A DNA stretch of 64,000 bases from Lentisalinibacter sp964427415 (GCA_964427415.1 CAYRUH010000003.1:1-64000); one strand, 5' to 3'. Positions 43,251-52,484 are shown, numbered from the stretch's first letter. Program-made: numbers and translations. Notes: generated by a model not told the origin, from the sequence alone.

Positions 43251-45632
43251 ATGACAGACATCATTCGGGTTTTCGCGGCGGTGCTGCTGGTCTGCTTGTC
43301 GGCCGTTGCCACAGCGGGGGAGGAGTCCGGCGGGATGCTGATAGAGACGATCAGTGCCGAGACCCGACGGCCGCTCGCCGGCGTAACCCTGACCGTGACG
43401 GACCGCGACGGCAATGCCGTCGAGGGTCTGACGACGGCGGAGGGTGTCGTCGAGTTCGATGCGCTCGATGCGGGTCTCTACGCCGTGAGGGCAGAGGGCG
43501 CAGGGCTGGTGACCGCCAGCGAACCCAGCGTGCGGGTCGTGCGCCGCAGGACAACGCCGCTCGCCCTCGAACTGCTCGCCATGGAAGAGAGGATAGACGA
43601 GATCGTCGTGCGGGCCCGGGCGCGCGTCGCAGATCCATATGGCCCGGTCAGCAGTTCCTATTTCAACCGCGAGGAGCTGCGCAGCGCCGTGGGTGCAGGC
43701 AGTGACGTCATGCGGGCGCTGGACGGGCTGCCGGGTCTGGTCTCCACCGGTGAATTCGCGAATTTCTCCGTGCGTGGCCGCGGACCCCGGGACAACCTCA
43801 TCCTCATCGACGGGCTGCCGTTCGACCGGGTCGTGCACTTCGACCAGACCCTTGGCGAGGAGGAGGATATCGGTGGCGGCGGCAGATTCTCCATCTTCGC
43901 TCCCAACTCCGTCGCGGGCGCGGAGTTCTCGCCGGGCGGCTGGAGCGCTGCCTACGGCGGGCGCGCCGGTTCCCTGCTGATGCTCGACGTGGCGGGGGGC
44001 AGTCCCACGCCCAGTGCGAGCCTGCGCGTCGATATCGCCGGGGTCGAAGTGGGCTACGAGGGACCCAGCGGCATCCACGACGAGACCACGGTGTTTCTGA
44101 CCGCGCGGAACTTCGACTTCGGCCGTGTATTCGACACGATCGACGAGAAAGACATCGGCCAACCCGAGCTGACCGATGTGGTGCTGAAAACGGTAACCGA
44201 GCTGGATGCGAGTAACACGGTCGAGTTCCTGGGCATCTACGCCCCCGAGGAATATACGCGGGACATCGACAACGTTCTCGAGTCCCCGGACTTCGAGGAC
44301 GTTGCCCTGATCGATGCCGATCAGGACCTTTACCTCGCGGGGCTCACCTGGCGGCGACTGGTCGGGGAGAGCGGTGAATGGACCAACCGCGTGTATGTCC
44401 GGGCGAACGACAAGACCTCGTCGGAGGGCGAGGCCTACCCGGAACTGGTTCCGGACGGGACGCCGGCCGGGGCGGTCCCGGTGCGCGAGCGCCTGGTCAC
44501 CGTCACGGAAAAAGAGACGGAGGCAGGCTGGCGCAGCGATTACGTGACGCAGAACCGGTTCGGTCAGGCCTCGGCCGGTCTGCGCGTCTGGCAGACCGAT
44601 GTCGATTATTCGACTTTTCTCCGCGAGGACTGGGACCGTTTCGTCTACCGGTCGACCGACCCGCGCCTGCCGGGCCAGCAGTACATCACGTGGACGCCGG
44701 AGAACATCAACTCGGTGTACGAGGCGAAGGAGACCAGCTACGCGGCATACGGCGAGCAGATCTTCGAACTCGGCCGCTGGGACCTCAGGCCAGGGCTTCG
44801 TTACGACCGTGACGGCTTCGCGGACGAGTCCCTGCTCTCTCCCCGTCTTGCCGCCAACTGGCGGCTCGAGTCCGGCCTGCGCTTGTCGGCGACCGCCGGG
44901 CTGTTCTACCAGTCGCCGCGCTTTCTGGTCCGTGCGGCGAGCCCGGACAACTTCGATATCGGCAATGAACGCATCACTCACCTGAGCGTCGGCTTCGAGC
45001 AGGACTACGGCCGCAACTGGTCGCTGCTGGTCGAACCCTACTACCAGTGGCTCGACAATCTCGTGGTCGAGGAGGGACGTACCAGCGGCCGCGTCACGAA
45101 CGACGGCGAGGGCACCAACTTCGGCGTCGACGTGGTCCTCTCGCGGCGCTTTGCCGATGGCTGGTTCGGCAATGTGGTCTACGCCTGGAACAATGCGCGC
45201 ATCGACGACAACGACGGACTCGGCGAGTACGACACCGACTTCAACCGGGAGCACTTCTTCTCGATCGGCGGGAGCTGGGAGATCAGCGAGCGCTGGAAGG
45301 TGGGTGCACGCTGGAAGTGGGCAACGGGGCGGCCGACCGACGATTTCATCATCCACGAGGGCGTCCTCGGGCCCGGAGAACCTCTGCGCTACTCGAAGGA
45401 ACTCACGCGGCAGAATGCGCTCCGGCTGGACGATTACCACTCGCTGAATATCCGCATCGATTACCGCCGGACGCTGGGCCCGGTGGACCTCGTTGCCTTT
45501 CTCGACGTCATCAACGTCTACGGCGGTCCTGGTGCCGGTTCGCAGGAGTTCGATCCGCGGCGGGGCGTCAACGTGATGGAGGAAGGGGACGTGTTCCCGA
45601 TCATCGGGCTGATCTTCGAACGTTCCTGGTGA
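43251..45632 (+). CDS. TonB-dependent outer-membrane receptor
   Basis: 793 aa from the ATG at 43251, favoured over one at 43236 because GGAGTGCAAGGGA lies just before it. A signal peptide ends at A-V-A-T-A-G. A carboxypeptidase-regulatory-like beta domain (about 30-110, R-R-P-L-A-G-V-T-L-T-V-T-D-R-D-G) precedes the plug (about 125-235, L-D-G-L-P-G-L-V-S-T-G, V-R-G-R-G-P-R-D-N-L-I-L-I-D-G-L). A 22-strand-type barrel follows and ends in an aromatic residue (E-R-S-W), the usual outer-membrane insertion signal. Substrate not determined; no specific ligand pocket is recognisable. It faces two HupE/UreJ-like genes tail to tail. Confidence 0.93.
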   Translation: MTDIIRVFAAVLLVCLSAVATAGEESGGMLIETISAETRRPLAGVTLTVTDRDGNAVEGLTTAEGVVEFDALDAGLYAVRAEGAGLVTASEPSVRVVRRRTTPLALELLAMEERIDEIVVRARARVADPYGPVSSSYFNREELRSAVGAGSDVMRALDGLPGLVSTGEFANFSVRGRGPRDNLILIDGLPFDRVVHFDQTLGEEEDIGGGGRFSIFAPNSVAGAEFSPGGWSAAYGGRAGSLLMLDVAGGSPTPSASLRVDIAGVEVGYEGPSGIHDETTVFLTARNFDFGRVFDTIDEKDIGQPELTDVVLKTVTELDASNTVEFLGIYAPEEYTRDIDNVLESPDFEDVALIDADQDLYLAGLTWRRLVGESGEWTNRVYVRANDKTSSEGEAYPELVPDGTPAGAVPVRERLVTVTEKETEAGWRSDYVTQNRFGQASAGLRVWQTDVDYSTFLREDWDRFVYRSTDPRLPGQQYITWTPENINSVYEAKETSYAAYGEQIFELGRWDLRPGLRYDRDGFADESLLSPRLAANWRLESGLRLSATAGLFYQSPRFLVRAASPDNFDIGNERITHLSVGFEQDYGRNWSLLVEPYYQWLDNLVVEEGRTSGRVTNDGEGTNFGVDVVLSRRFADGWFGNVVYAWNNARIDDNDGLGEYDTDFNREHFFSIGGSWEISERWKVGARWKWATGRPTDDFIIHEGVLGPGEPLRYSKELTRQNALRLDDYHSLNIRIDYRRTLGPVDLVAFLDVINVYGGPGAGSQEFDPRRGVNVMEEGDVFPIIGLIFERSW

Positions 45633-45665
45633 ACACAGCCTCGTACGATGGCGTGCTGCGACCGG

Positions 45666-46262
45666 TCAGCGGGACGAGGCGGTCAGTGCCAGCACCAGGA
45701 TGGAGCTGGCGGCCACCCACGAGCCGAGGATTCTGAGCCCGATGCGCTGCCACGGCTTCTTGCTGAAGAAATCGGCGATTCCGCAGGCATAGATCAGCCA
45801 CAGGTTGAGGCCGACGCCGGTGCCGACCAGCGCCAGTATCCGCTCCCGGCCTGCCAGTGCCTCGGGCGCCGAGTCGAGGCCGAGGAAGAGGCCGGCGAAG
45901 GCGCCCGCCGCCGGATAGAGCGCCAGCGGCGCCCGGCGGCCGAGAGCGGTCAGCAGGCCCATCGCCATCGCGCCGGCCAGCACGAATCCCCGGACCGTAT
46001 CGGGCGCCACGCCAGAGCCGGCGAGGCCCAGGCCCGTCGCCCCCGCCAGTAAGAACGCGGGCAGCGCGAGCCGGTTCTCCCCCGGTCCCCGCTGACCGAG
46101 GAAGAGGCCGGTGGCGAGTATCAGCAGTATGTGTGCCGGCACCAGCAGCGGGTGCAATACGCCGTTGTAGAACTCGTTCATCCCCTCCACGGGGCTGTGG
46201 GCATGGCCCGTGACCGGCAATATGGCCAGGGCCGCGGCGAGGAGGGCGCCCGCCCGTATCAC
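45666..46262 (-). CDS. HupE/UreJ-like membrane protein (second copy)
   Basis: 198 aa from a GTG whose first bases overlap the stop of the upstream HupE gene (GTGA). A signal-like helix ends A-H-S-P-V-E-G, and M-N-E-F-Y-N-G-V-L-H-P-L-L-V-P-A-H-I-L-L-I-L-A-T-G follows, the HupE/UreJ family H-P-x-x-x-x-x-H pattern, then about five more helices. The His residues in helix 1 are the presumed nickel/metal site of the family. Divergent from the first copy, it probably forms a complex with it. Metal specificity cannot be read from sequence alone. Confidence 0.8.
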   Translation of the reverse strand: MIRAGALLAAALAILPVTGHAHSPVEGMNEFYNGVLHPLLVPAHILLILATGLFLGQRGPGENRLALPAFLLAGATGLGLAGSGVAPDTVRGFVLAGAMAMGLLTALGRRAPLALYPAAGAFAGLFLGLDSAPEALAGRERILALVGTGVGLNLWLIYACGIADFFSKKPWQRIGLRILGSWVAASSILVLALTASSR

Positions 46263-46846
46263 AGCACCCCGGTCAGGAAGCCCACCCCCGCGAGGGCGAT
46301 CGCCCCGCCGCCGGCCCGGATGGCAACGCGGCCGGCGCGCCAGCGAGCCGCGAGCCCGAGGGCGATGCCCGAGAGGTGCAGCAGACCGGTGGAGATGACG
46401 AAACCGGCGCTGTAGGCCAGCGGATTGGCGGCGTGCGGCAATTCGGTGCCGTGGGCGTGGCCGTGGAATACGGCGAACACGCCGGCGATGACGGCGGCGG
46501 CCCACAGCGGCGGCCGCGCCGCCAGGGCTACCATGGCGCCCAGCACCAGAGCCGATGCCGCGATGCCCGCTTCCACGGCCGGCAATGGCATGCCTGCAAC
46601 GCCGGCCGCACCGCCGACGGCCATCACCAGCGGGAATACCACCGGCAGCAGCCAGATGGCCGGCACGCCCAGGAACGCACCCCACAGGCCGACGGCGACC
46701 ATGGCGACGACGTGATCCCAGCCGAACAGGGGATGCAGGAAGCCGCTGACGAAGCCGCCGGCGAAGCCTTCCGCCTCGTGGGCCAGGGCTGCGTCGGCGA
46801 GCAGCAGAAAAAACAGCGCGCCGATGATGGTTCTCGTCATGATCAT
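46259..46846 (-). CDS. HupE/UreJ family protein
   Basis: 195 aa. Signal peptide about 1-22 (IIGALFFLLLADAALAHEAEG). F-L-H-P-L-F-G-W-D-H-V-V-A-M-V-A-V-G is the conserved HupE motif. A second His-rich segment, F-H-G-H-A-H-G-T-E, sits in a later helix. Six helices in total. Characterised HupE/UreJ proteins import nickel or cobalt for hydrogenase and urease, but neither enzyme is encoded in this window. A 52-nt spacer separates it from the VOC gene upstream on the same strand. Confidence 0.88.
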   Translation of the reverse strand: MIMTRTIIGALFFLLLADAALAHEAEGFAGGFVSGFLHPLFGWDHVVAMVAVGLWGAFLGVPAIWLLPVVFPLVMAVGGAAGVAGMPLPAVEAGIAASALVLGAMVALAARPPLWAAAVIAGVFAVFHGHAHGTELPHAANPLAYSAGFVISTGLLHLSGIALGLAARWRAGRVAIRAGGGAIALAGVGFLTGVL

Positions 46847-46898
46847 GGTTCCGTCTTCCTCCTCTTTCCCGGGTGCCCGCGACGGCGTCTCGCGCTGG

Positions 46899-47981
46899 CT
46901 ATTCCGGCGTCGTCCTGTCGAAGAACTGGATGATAGCGCCGTCCGGGGTCTTTACGTCGAACAGACGCACGGTGCCGCGGGGTTCCAGCGATACCGTCCG
47001 GATCGGCGCGGCGATCGGCCATCCCCGGGCCTGGATCGTCGCCAGCGTCGGCTCGACGTCGTCCACCGGGAAGCGCACGGCGAGGATACCGAGGTTCGGC
47101 GCATGGCAGCGGTCGGCGTAATCCCGGCCGTCCAGTCCCATGATCTCGATCATTTCCATGCGGCCGAACTCGCCCGGCGTGGGATACACAATGCCGGCCC
47201 GGTAGGGAATCTGCGTGGTCAGGTTCACCGGGATACCCAGCGGCATCGGCGTGGGCTCTTCGGCGACGTAGGCCGGGCCGTTGAAGAAGGTGGCGAAGCC
47301 GAGCACGTCGGTGAAGAAACGGTACGCCGCGTCACGGTCGCGCACCATCTGCATCACGTTGAACGGTCCGGTCATGCGCTCGAAGTCGGGGATGGCCTCG
47401 GGCAGCGGCGGCGCCAGGCGCTCGTAGCCCTGCACCTGGACCCCGTCCGGACCCCGGTAGATCACCACGTTCAGCTTCGAGGCGCCCCACTCGAGATAGG
47501 TGATCGGGGTCTCCGTCCACCAGCCGAGGCGGATGGCATCGGCGTAAACGGCCTCCATGTCCTTCATGCGGACCATGAGGCTGAAATAGCAGCCGGTGTC
47601 CCAGGCGCGGGCTCCGGGGCGCATCGGCACCTTGCGGCCTGCGTTATCGAAGCGCACCAGCCGGACGAGCCCGCTGTCGTAGTCCGGCGGGCCGATCAGC
47701 AGTGCCTCCCCGGTTGCCGTCGCCGGCAGACCCCAGGCGGCGATGGCGTCCTCGCCGAGCGCTCCGCGCCACTTCACCGCGTAACCGCCGATCTCCCGGA
47801 AGAAGCGGGCAGTGCGGTCGAGGTCGGTGACGCTGATCACGGTCTCCTGCCAGTCCGACGTGGTGACCGGCGGCAGCCCGTTCGCATTGCCGTCGGCATT
47901 ACCTGCGGCTGCGGCCGTCGCTGTCAGCCAGAGCGCGAGTGCTCCGCAGAGCCCCGCGCAGAGCCCGGTGCGTCTCTCCAT
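46899..47981 (-). CDS. Exported double-VOC (glyoxalase-fold) protein
   Basis: 360 aa. Signal peptide 1-26 (CGALALWLTATAAAAG). Two vicinal-oxygen-chelate modules follow: about 45-175 (V-I-S-V-T-D-L-D-R-T-A-R-F-F-R-E-I-G-G-Y) and about 195-345 (M-Q-M-V-R-D-R-D-A-A-Y-R-F-F-T-D-V-L-G-F). Both have the tandem beta-alpha-beta-beta-beta signature. VOC enzymes bind a metal and act on small organics (glyoxalase, dioxygenase, isomerase); here the metal ligands cannot be fixed and the substrate is unknown. Secretion of a VOC protein is unusual. Confidence 0.85.
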   Translation of the reverse strand: MERRTGLCAGLCGALALWLTATAAAAGNADGNANGLPPVTTSDWQETVISVTDLDRTARFFREIGGYAVKWRGALGEDAIAAWGLPATATGEALLIGPPDYDSGLVRLVRFDNAGRKVPMRPGARAWDTGCYFSLMVRMKDMEAVYADAIRLGWWTETPITYLEWGASKLNVVIYRGPDGVQVQGYERLAPPLPEAIPDFERMTGPFNVMQMVRDRDAAYRFFTDVLGFATFFNGPAYVAEEPTPMPLGIPVNLTTQIPYRAGIVYPTPGEFGRMEMIEIMGLDGRDYADRCHAPNLGILAVRFPVDDVEPTLATIQARGWPIAAPIRTVSLEPRGTVRLFDVKTPDGAIIQFFDRTTPE

Positions 47982-48213
47982 GAGCGTCTTCCTCTTGCTG
48001 CGATGTCGTCAGTTCGCGGGCGGGCTGTGGTCGCCGAGAACCCGGATCGGCTCGCCGACGACGCTCCGACCGCCGCGCCAGCCCGTACTCACACCCGGCT
48101 TCATTGTATGCCCGTCGGCGGGGGGGCGGGTATTGCGAAAACTCAATACGGAGCAGGGGGTCGGCCGCAATCGGTTGCTTCCGCGGGCGGGTGACCGTAG
48201 GCTCCCCGGCACC

Positions 48214-49221
48214 ATGCCGGCCGACCCCAACGCCTCGCGATTGCTCGACACCGCCCGCAGCGTCCTGCCGGGGCTGGCCATCGCCGTCACGGTTGCCATG
48301 GCGGCCCAGTTCGTGGCCGAGCACTACGGCGGGCCGGTCATGCTGCTCGCGCTGCTGCTCGGGATCGCGTTCAATTTCCTCTCCGAGCCGGGGACGCGGA
48401 CGGCTGCGGGCATCGAGTTCTCGTCGAAGCGCGTACTCAGGGTCGGTGTGGCGCTGCTGGGGCTGCGCATCACCTTCGACGATATCGCTGCGCTGGGCAC
48501 GCTGCCGCTGGTGCTGGTGGTCGCCGGCGTCGCAGGCACCATCGGTATCGGCCTCCTGCTGGCGATGCTGCTGCGCATGCCCAGATCCTTCGGCATGCTG
48601 ACCGCGGGCGCGACGGCCATCTGCGGGGCGTCGGCGGCGCTTGCCATCTCCGCCGTGCTGCCGAAGCATGCCCGGCTGGAGCGGGACACGGTGTTCACCG
48701 TGGTCGCCGTCACCGGTCTCAGCACCATCGCGATGATCGTCTATCCGATCGTCGTCTCCTACTTCGCGATGGACGACACGACCGCCGGCATCTTCCTTGG
48801 CGGAACCATCCACGACGTGGCCCAGGTGGTGGGCGCGGGCTACATGGTGTCCCAGGAGGCGGGCGACGTGGCCACCTTCACCAAGCTGCTGCGGGTCTCC
48901 ATGCTGGTGCCGGTGGTTTTCCTGATCCTGGCGGCGACCCACCGGCGTTCCGGCAGCGCCGGCGGCACGCTGCGCTCCACGCTGCCGGTGTTCCTGGTCG
49001 TATTCGTGCTGCTGGTGGTCGTCGGCAGCTACGGGCTCGTGCCGGAGGGCGCCCGGGACTGGCTGATCGGCCTGTCGCGGGGCTGCCTGGTCACGGCCAT
49101 CGCCGCGCTCGGCATGAAGACCTCGCTGAAGGACCTCGCCGCCGTCGGCCCGAAGGCCATCGGCCTGGTGATCGCCGAGACGCTCTGCCTGGCCGCCTTC
49201 TTCCTGATCGTGCTCGCGTGA
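48214..49221 (+). CDS. YeiH-type (UPF0324) putative sulfate exporter
   Basis: 335 aa from ATG 48214; the longer frame upstream (from 47812) overlaps the divergent VOC gene and is not protein-like. About ten membrane helices. Conserved blocks: G-V-A-L-L-G-L-R-I-T-F-D-D-I, G-A-T-A-I-C-G-A-S-A-A-L-A-I-S-A-V, G-G-T-I-H-D-V-A-Q-V-V-G-A-G and G-M-K-T-S-L-K-D-L. All match the YeiH/UPF0324 family, linked to sulfite or sulfate export. The gene stands alone and ends just before a perfect hairpin shared with a convergent gene. Confidence 0.92.
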   Translation: MPADPNASRLLDTARSVLPGLAIAVTVAMAAQFVAEHYGGPVMLLALLLGIAFNFLSEPGTRTAAGIEFSSKRVLRVGVALLGLRITFDDIAALGTLPLVLVVAGVAGTIGIGLLLAMLLRMPRSFGMLTAGATAICGASAALAISAVLPKHARLERDTVFTVVAVTGLSTIAMIVYPIVVSYFAMDDTTAGIFLGGTIHDVAQVVGAGYMVSQEAGDVATFTKLLRVSMLVPVVFLILAATHRRSGSAGGTLRSTLPVFLVVFVLLVVVGSYGLVPEGARDWLIGLSRGCLVTAIAALGMKTSLKDLAAVGPKAIGLVIAETLCLAAFFLIVLA

Positions 49222-49228
49222 GGGTAGC

Positions 49229-49250
49229 CGCCCGGCGTCGGCGCCGGGCG
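49229..49250. terminator. Bidirectional hairpin between convergent genes
   Basis: A 9-bp perfect stem (CGCCCGGCG at 49229-49237 and CGCCGGGCG at 49242-49250) with a 4-nt loop sits between the YeiH stop (49221) and the stop of the minus-strand DUF885 gene (49252). No U-tract follows on either strand, so termination would be weak or Rho-assisted. Confidence 0.55.
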
Positions 49251-49251
49251 C

Positions 49252-51117
49252 TCAACGTGCGCCGGCGGGCGACGTCTGCGCGCCTGGCCCGGGCACAGGG
49301 TCGGGAATCGGCTCGTCCAGCATCAGGGCGCGCACGTAACGTCCGGGGGGCGAGCCGAACGACAGCAGCCTGTCGTGGTAGCGGCGCAGGTTGAATGCCT
49401 CGCCCTGGCGCGCCTCCACCTCGCGGCGCAGGTCGGCGTGCTCCTGGTAGCCCACGAAGTAGGTGGACAGCTGGGCGGCTGTGAGCCGCGCCCGGGTCCA
49501 CTTGCCGGCGGCCTCGCTCTCTTCCTGAAAGGCGCCCTCGACCATCAGCCGCATGGCCTCGTCCCGGCTCATGCCGTCGACATGGATGGCCTGATCCAGG
49601 ATGGCGTTGACCACGGCACGCAGGTACCACTTCAGGTTGATGAGGCGCATCAGCGGATCACCGCCCAGGTAGCCTTCTTCGATCATCAGCCGCTCGGCGT
49701 ACACCGCCCAGCCCTCGATGAACGGGCCCGACGAGAGCACCGAGCGCAGCACGGAGGGATACTCGTTGGCGTGGGCCAGCTGCAGGTAATGGCCGGGCAT
49801 GGCCTCGTGGATGGTGAGGTCCTGCAGCGAGTACAGGTTGTACTCGCGCAGGAAGGACTCCACCTGCTCCTCGGTCCAGTCCTCGGGCAGGGGCGCCACG
49901 GCATAGAAGGTCTTCTGGCCCTTGTCGAGAGGTCCCGGCGGATCGAGGTAGGCCACGGCGACGCCGCGCTGGAACTCCGGCATGACGATAATCTCGATGG
50001 GCTCCTCGGGGACCCGCACGAGATCCTTCTCGCGCACGAAAGCGGTGGTCTGCGCGAGCTGGCGCTTCACTATCTCGACGATCTCCCCGCGTTCCGGCAG
50101 CGCGTCGTAGGCCACCTCCAGCGCGGAGCGGATGACGGCCTGCTTGAAGTGCTCCGTTGGCGCATCCGGGAACTGGGTGTAGGGGTAGCGCCCCGCGTAG
50201 ACGGTCTTCGCCACCTCGTACATCTCGCCCCGCACCCGCTGGTATTCCCGTTCCGCCCGTTCGCGGATCTCGGCACGACCCAGGGGCGAATCGAGGGCAA
50301 AGGCGAGCTTGCGCTCGAACAGCGCCCGGCCGAGCCGGAAGTCGCCGGCGGCGGCCGGGCGCAGCGTCTCCTCAAGCCAGGTCTGGTGTTTCTCGATGGC
50401 GGCCCGGGCGGAGTCCACCGCCTCCTGCAGCCGCGCGCGCGCATCCGCGTCCAGCGCGTCGGCGGCCGGCAGCACCATGGCGTCGATGACCGTCAGCACG
50501 CCCCGGTTCTGGCCGACAGCGGTCTCCGCGTGCGCCGGCGGCACCCGGGAGGGCTCGAGCGTGGCGCGGACCTCGGCCAGGAACCGGGGCATGGCCTCCA
50601 GCCGCCGCGTCGCATCCGCCAGACGTTCCTCCAGCGGTGCGAACTCGCGAGCCATTAGGGCGTAGAGCGCACCGCCCGCGAGCCCGGTGTAGATGAGCGG
50701 ATCCCAGGCCCAGTCGCGGAGTTCGTCCAGCCGCCAGATTGCGTAGCGGGCCTCGTGCTCCAGCAGGCCCGCATCCACCCGGGCGGCCCGGGACAGCGCG
50801 TCCCGGTCGATGGCAGCGAGTTCCTTCAGCAGGCCGCGATAGAGTGCGGCCTCGGCCGCGCGGGCCTGCGCTGTGATGCGGTCCAGCTCGCCGTCGAAGC
50901 GATGATCGCCAAGGCGCGTCGCCGTGACCGGCGAGAGCGCCGGCATTTGGTCGAGATAGCGGGCGGCCAGGGCTTCGAAGCGGGCCTCCTCGGCCGATGC
51001 TGCGCCCGCTGCAGCCGCGGGCACCGCGGCGGCCAGCAGGATGGCGAGCAGGGTCGCCGACACGGCGGCGGGCACGGTGGCCGGTGCCGGGCGGCGCAGC
51101 GCCCGGGCCGCGCACAT
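49252..51117 (-). CDS. DUF885 exported probable metallopeptidase
   Basis: 621 aa from ATG 51117, which begins a signal peptide (LLAILLAAAVPAAAAGA). The DUF885 marks are present: L-S-P-V-T-A-T-R-L-G-D-H-R-F-D, then the zinc-type motif T-I-H-E-A-M-P-G-H-Y-L-Q near residue 438-449, with E-G-W-A-V-Y-A-E-R-L downstream. It is a paralog of the gene at 29.1-31.1 kb but not a recent duplicate by eye. Predicted periplasmic peptidase. The 106-aa gene ends 23 nt upstream. Confidence 0.9.
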   Translation of the reverse strand: MCAARALRRPAPATVPAAVSATLLAILLAAAVPAAAAGAASAEEARFEALAARYLDQMPALSPVTATRLGDHRFDGELDRITAQARAAEAALYRGLLKELAAIDRDALSRAARVDAGLLEHEARYAIWRLDELRDWAWDPLIYTGLAGGALYALMAREFAPLEERLADATRRLEAMPRFLAEVRATLEPSRVPPAHAETAVGQNRGVLTVIDAMVLPAADALDADARARLQEAVDSARAAIEKHQTWLEETLRPAAAGDFRLGRALFERKLAFALDSPLGRAEIRERAEREYQRVRGEMYEVAKTVYAGRYPYTQFPDAPTEHFKQAVIRSALEVAYDALPERGEIVEIVKRQLAQTTAFVREKDLVRVPEEPIEIIVMPEFQRGVAVAYLDPPGPLDKGQKTFYAVAPLPEDWTEEQVESFLREYNLYSLQDLTIHEAMPGHYLQLAHANEYPSVLRSVLSSGPFIEGWAVYAERLMIEEGYLGGDPLMRLINLKWYLRAVVNAILDQAIHVDGMSRDEAMRLMVEGAFQEESEAAGKWTRARLTAAQLSTYFVGYQEHADLRREVEARQGEAFNLRRYHDRLLSFGSPPGRYVRALMLDEPIPDPVPGPGAQTSPAGAR

Positions 51118-51140
51118 CCGGCTGCGGTCGCCGGGCACGC

Positions 51141-51461
51141 TCAGGCCCGGCCGCCGGCGCCGGGGTGCCATTGCTGCTCCGCCGTGGACGCCTGCTCCAG
51201 CAGGCTGTCGAACAGGGCCCGGGCGCTCTCCATCGGTACTGGCAGCAGGCCGAGACGGATAGAGGTGACCATGGCCAGCGCCTGCACCACGTCGCCGTTG
51301 CTCACCGGCGTGTCGGCGGTCACGTATTCGCTGATGGTATCCAGCAGCGCCTCCAGCATGTCCCCGACCGCCGCCGGGTCGCCGGTCTCCGGATGCAGTG
51401 GGAACTCGATGGTGCGTTCTTTGCCGTCGGCGGTCTTCAGGCTGAATGCAAGCGCTTCCAT
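51141..51461 (-). CDS. Small acidic protein of unknown function
   Basis: 106 aa, soluble. The order is a short beta-rich start (A-F-S-L-K-T-A-D-G-K-E-R-T-I-E-F-P) followed by helices (M-L-E-A-L-L-D-T-I-S-E-Y). No signal or membrane segment. An AGGAGAG sequence precedes the ATG. It lies just upstream of the DUF885 gene, likely co-transcribed. No family recognised. Confidence 0.6.
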   Translation of the reverse strand: MEALAFSLKTADGKERTIEFPLHPETGDPAAVGDMLEALLDTISEYVTADTPVSNGDVVQALAMVTSIRLGLLPVPMESARALFDSLLEQASTAEQQWHPGAGGRA

Positions 51462-51523
51462 AATCTCTCCTTCGCTTGGCGCAGGTCACTCCGTACGATG
51501 CCGGTCGCGCTCCGACACACTCT

Positions 51524-51567
51524 CAAAAAGAAAAAAACCGCTGCAACTCGGACCGAGCGGCAGCGGT
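51524..51567 (-). terminator. Rho-independent terminator of the dsbA-like gene
   Basis: On the minus strand, ACCGCTGC and GCAGCGGT pair over 8 bp (plus-strand 51560-51567 with 51537-51544), with a loop that can itself fold, followed by TTTTTTCTTTTT. It lies 63 bp after the DsbA-like stop. Strong intrinsic terminator. Confidence 0.88.
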
Positions 51568-51629
51568 CTGGTTGCTCGCGGGCCCGGACGAAGGACCGCG
51601 AGACAGATCACGGCGGTTTCCAGCGACGA

Positions 51630-52484
51630 TCAGGTGCGCTCGGCGGCCACCAGTTCGTCGATCACCTCCAGCAGCGTGTCGTAGCCGCCCGCTTCCTGGC
51701 CGCCGGTGCGGTACTTGCCGTTAACGACAATGGCCGGAACGCCGGTGATGCCGTAGCGGCGATTCAGGTCGGCGGCGCGGCGCAGCTTCTGGTCCACCTC
51801 GAAGGAACTCCAGGCCTTGTCGAAGCTCTCCTCGTCCACGCCGAAGCGGGCGAAGAGCTCCTTCAGACGGCCCTCGGTGGCCAGTGTGTTGCCGTTGCCG
51901 TGATACTCGGTGAAGAACGCCTTGTGCAGACCTTCGGGGTCTTTCAGCGCGCTGGTCCTGGCCAGCACCTCGGCGGTGTAGAATGCCCGCGCGTGGGTCT
52001 GCAGGGTGCGGTTCCAGACGGCCGGGATACGCACGAAGACCACGTCGGCGGGGATGTCGTCCGCCCAGCCCTCGATGATCGGGTCGAACGTGGCGCAGTG
52101 GCCGCAGCCGTACCAGAACACCTCGGCCACCTCGACCTTCTCGCCGCCGGTGACGGTCGGCTGGGCAGGCATCAGCCGGGTGTAGTGCCTGCCTTCGGTG
52201 AACCGGGTGCCGCTCTGCTCCTTGTTGCCGCCGCTGCCTGCCAGTCGCATTGCGCGGTCGTCCGCCGGCGCCTCCTGCCGGGCGGTCTCGCCCGCGGATT
52301 CGAGCACCGGCTGGGCTTCTTCCCGCGCGGCCGATTCGGCCACGGGATCCTGGGCGGGAGCCGCCTGTTCTGCCGCGGGACGCGTATCCGCCGTGTCCGG
52401 CGCGGGCGCCTCGCTCTCCTGACCGCAGGCGGCGAGGGCGAGCGCGGCGAGTGTCAGGGGCAGTAGGAGGATTCTCGGCTTCAT
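51630..52484 (-). CDS. DsbA-like thiol:disulfide lipoprotein
   Basis: 284 aa from ATG 52484, preceded by AAGGGA; the longer frame to 52532 is not favoured. The lipobox L-A-A-C ends a signal. A low-complexity Ala/Glu/Pro linker of about 75 residues follows. The thioredoxin fold begins with V-E-V-A-E-V-F-W-Y-G-C-G-H-C; the active site is C-G-H-C rather than E. coli DsbA's C-P-H-C. The cis-Pro loop is G-I-T-G-V-P-A-I-V-V-N. It would form or isomerise disulfides in the periplasm. The place beside cytochrome c4 and engB matches dsbA in Pseudomonas, but lipid anchoring and the long linker are unusual. Confidence 0.9.
   Translation of the reverse strand: MKPRILLLPLTLAALALAACGQESEAPAPDTADTRPAAEQAAPAQDPVAESAAREEAQPVLESAGETARQEAPADDRAMRLAGSGGNKEQSGTRFTEGRHYTRLMPAQPTVTGGEKVEVAEVFWYGCGHCATFDPIIEGWADDIPADVVFVRIPAVWNRTLQTHARAFYTAEVLARTSALKDPEGLHKAFFTEYHGNGNTLATEGRLKELFARFGVDEESFDKAWSSFEVDQKLRRAADLNRRYGITGVPAIVVNGKYRTGGQEAGGYDTLLEVIDELVAAERT

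Noticed and set aside
47812..48213. Upstream extension of the YeiH-type gene
   Set aside because: It overlaps the divergent VOC gene and its translation lacks protein-like composition. The ATG at 48214 begins the conserved family sequence.
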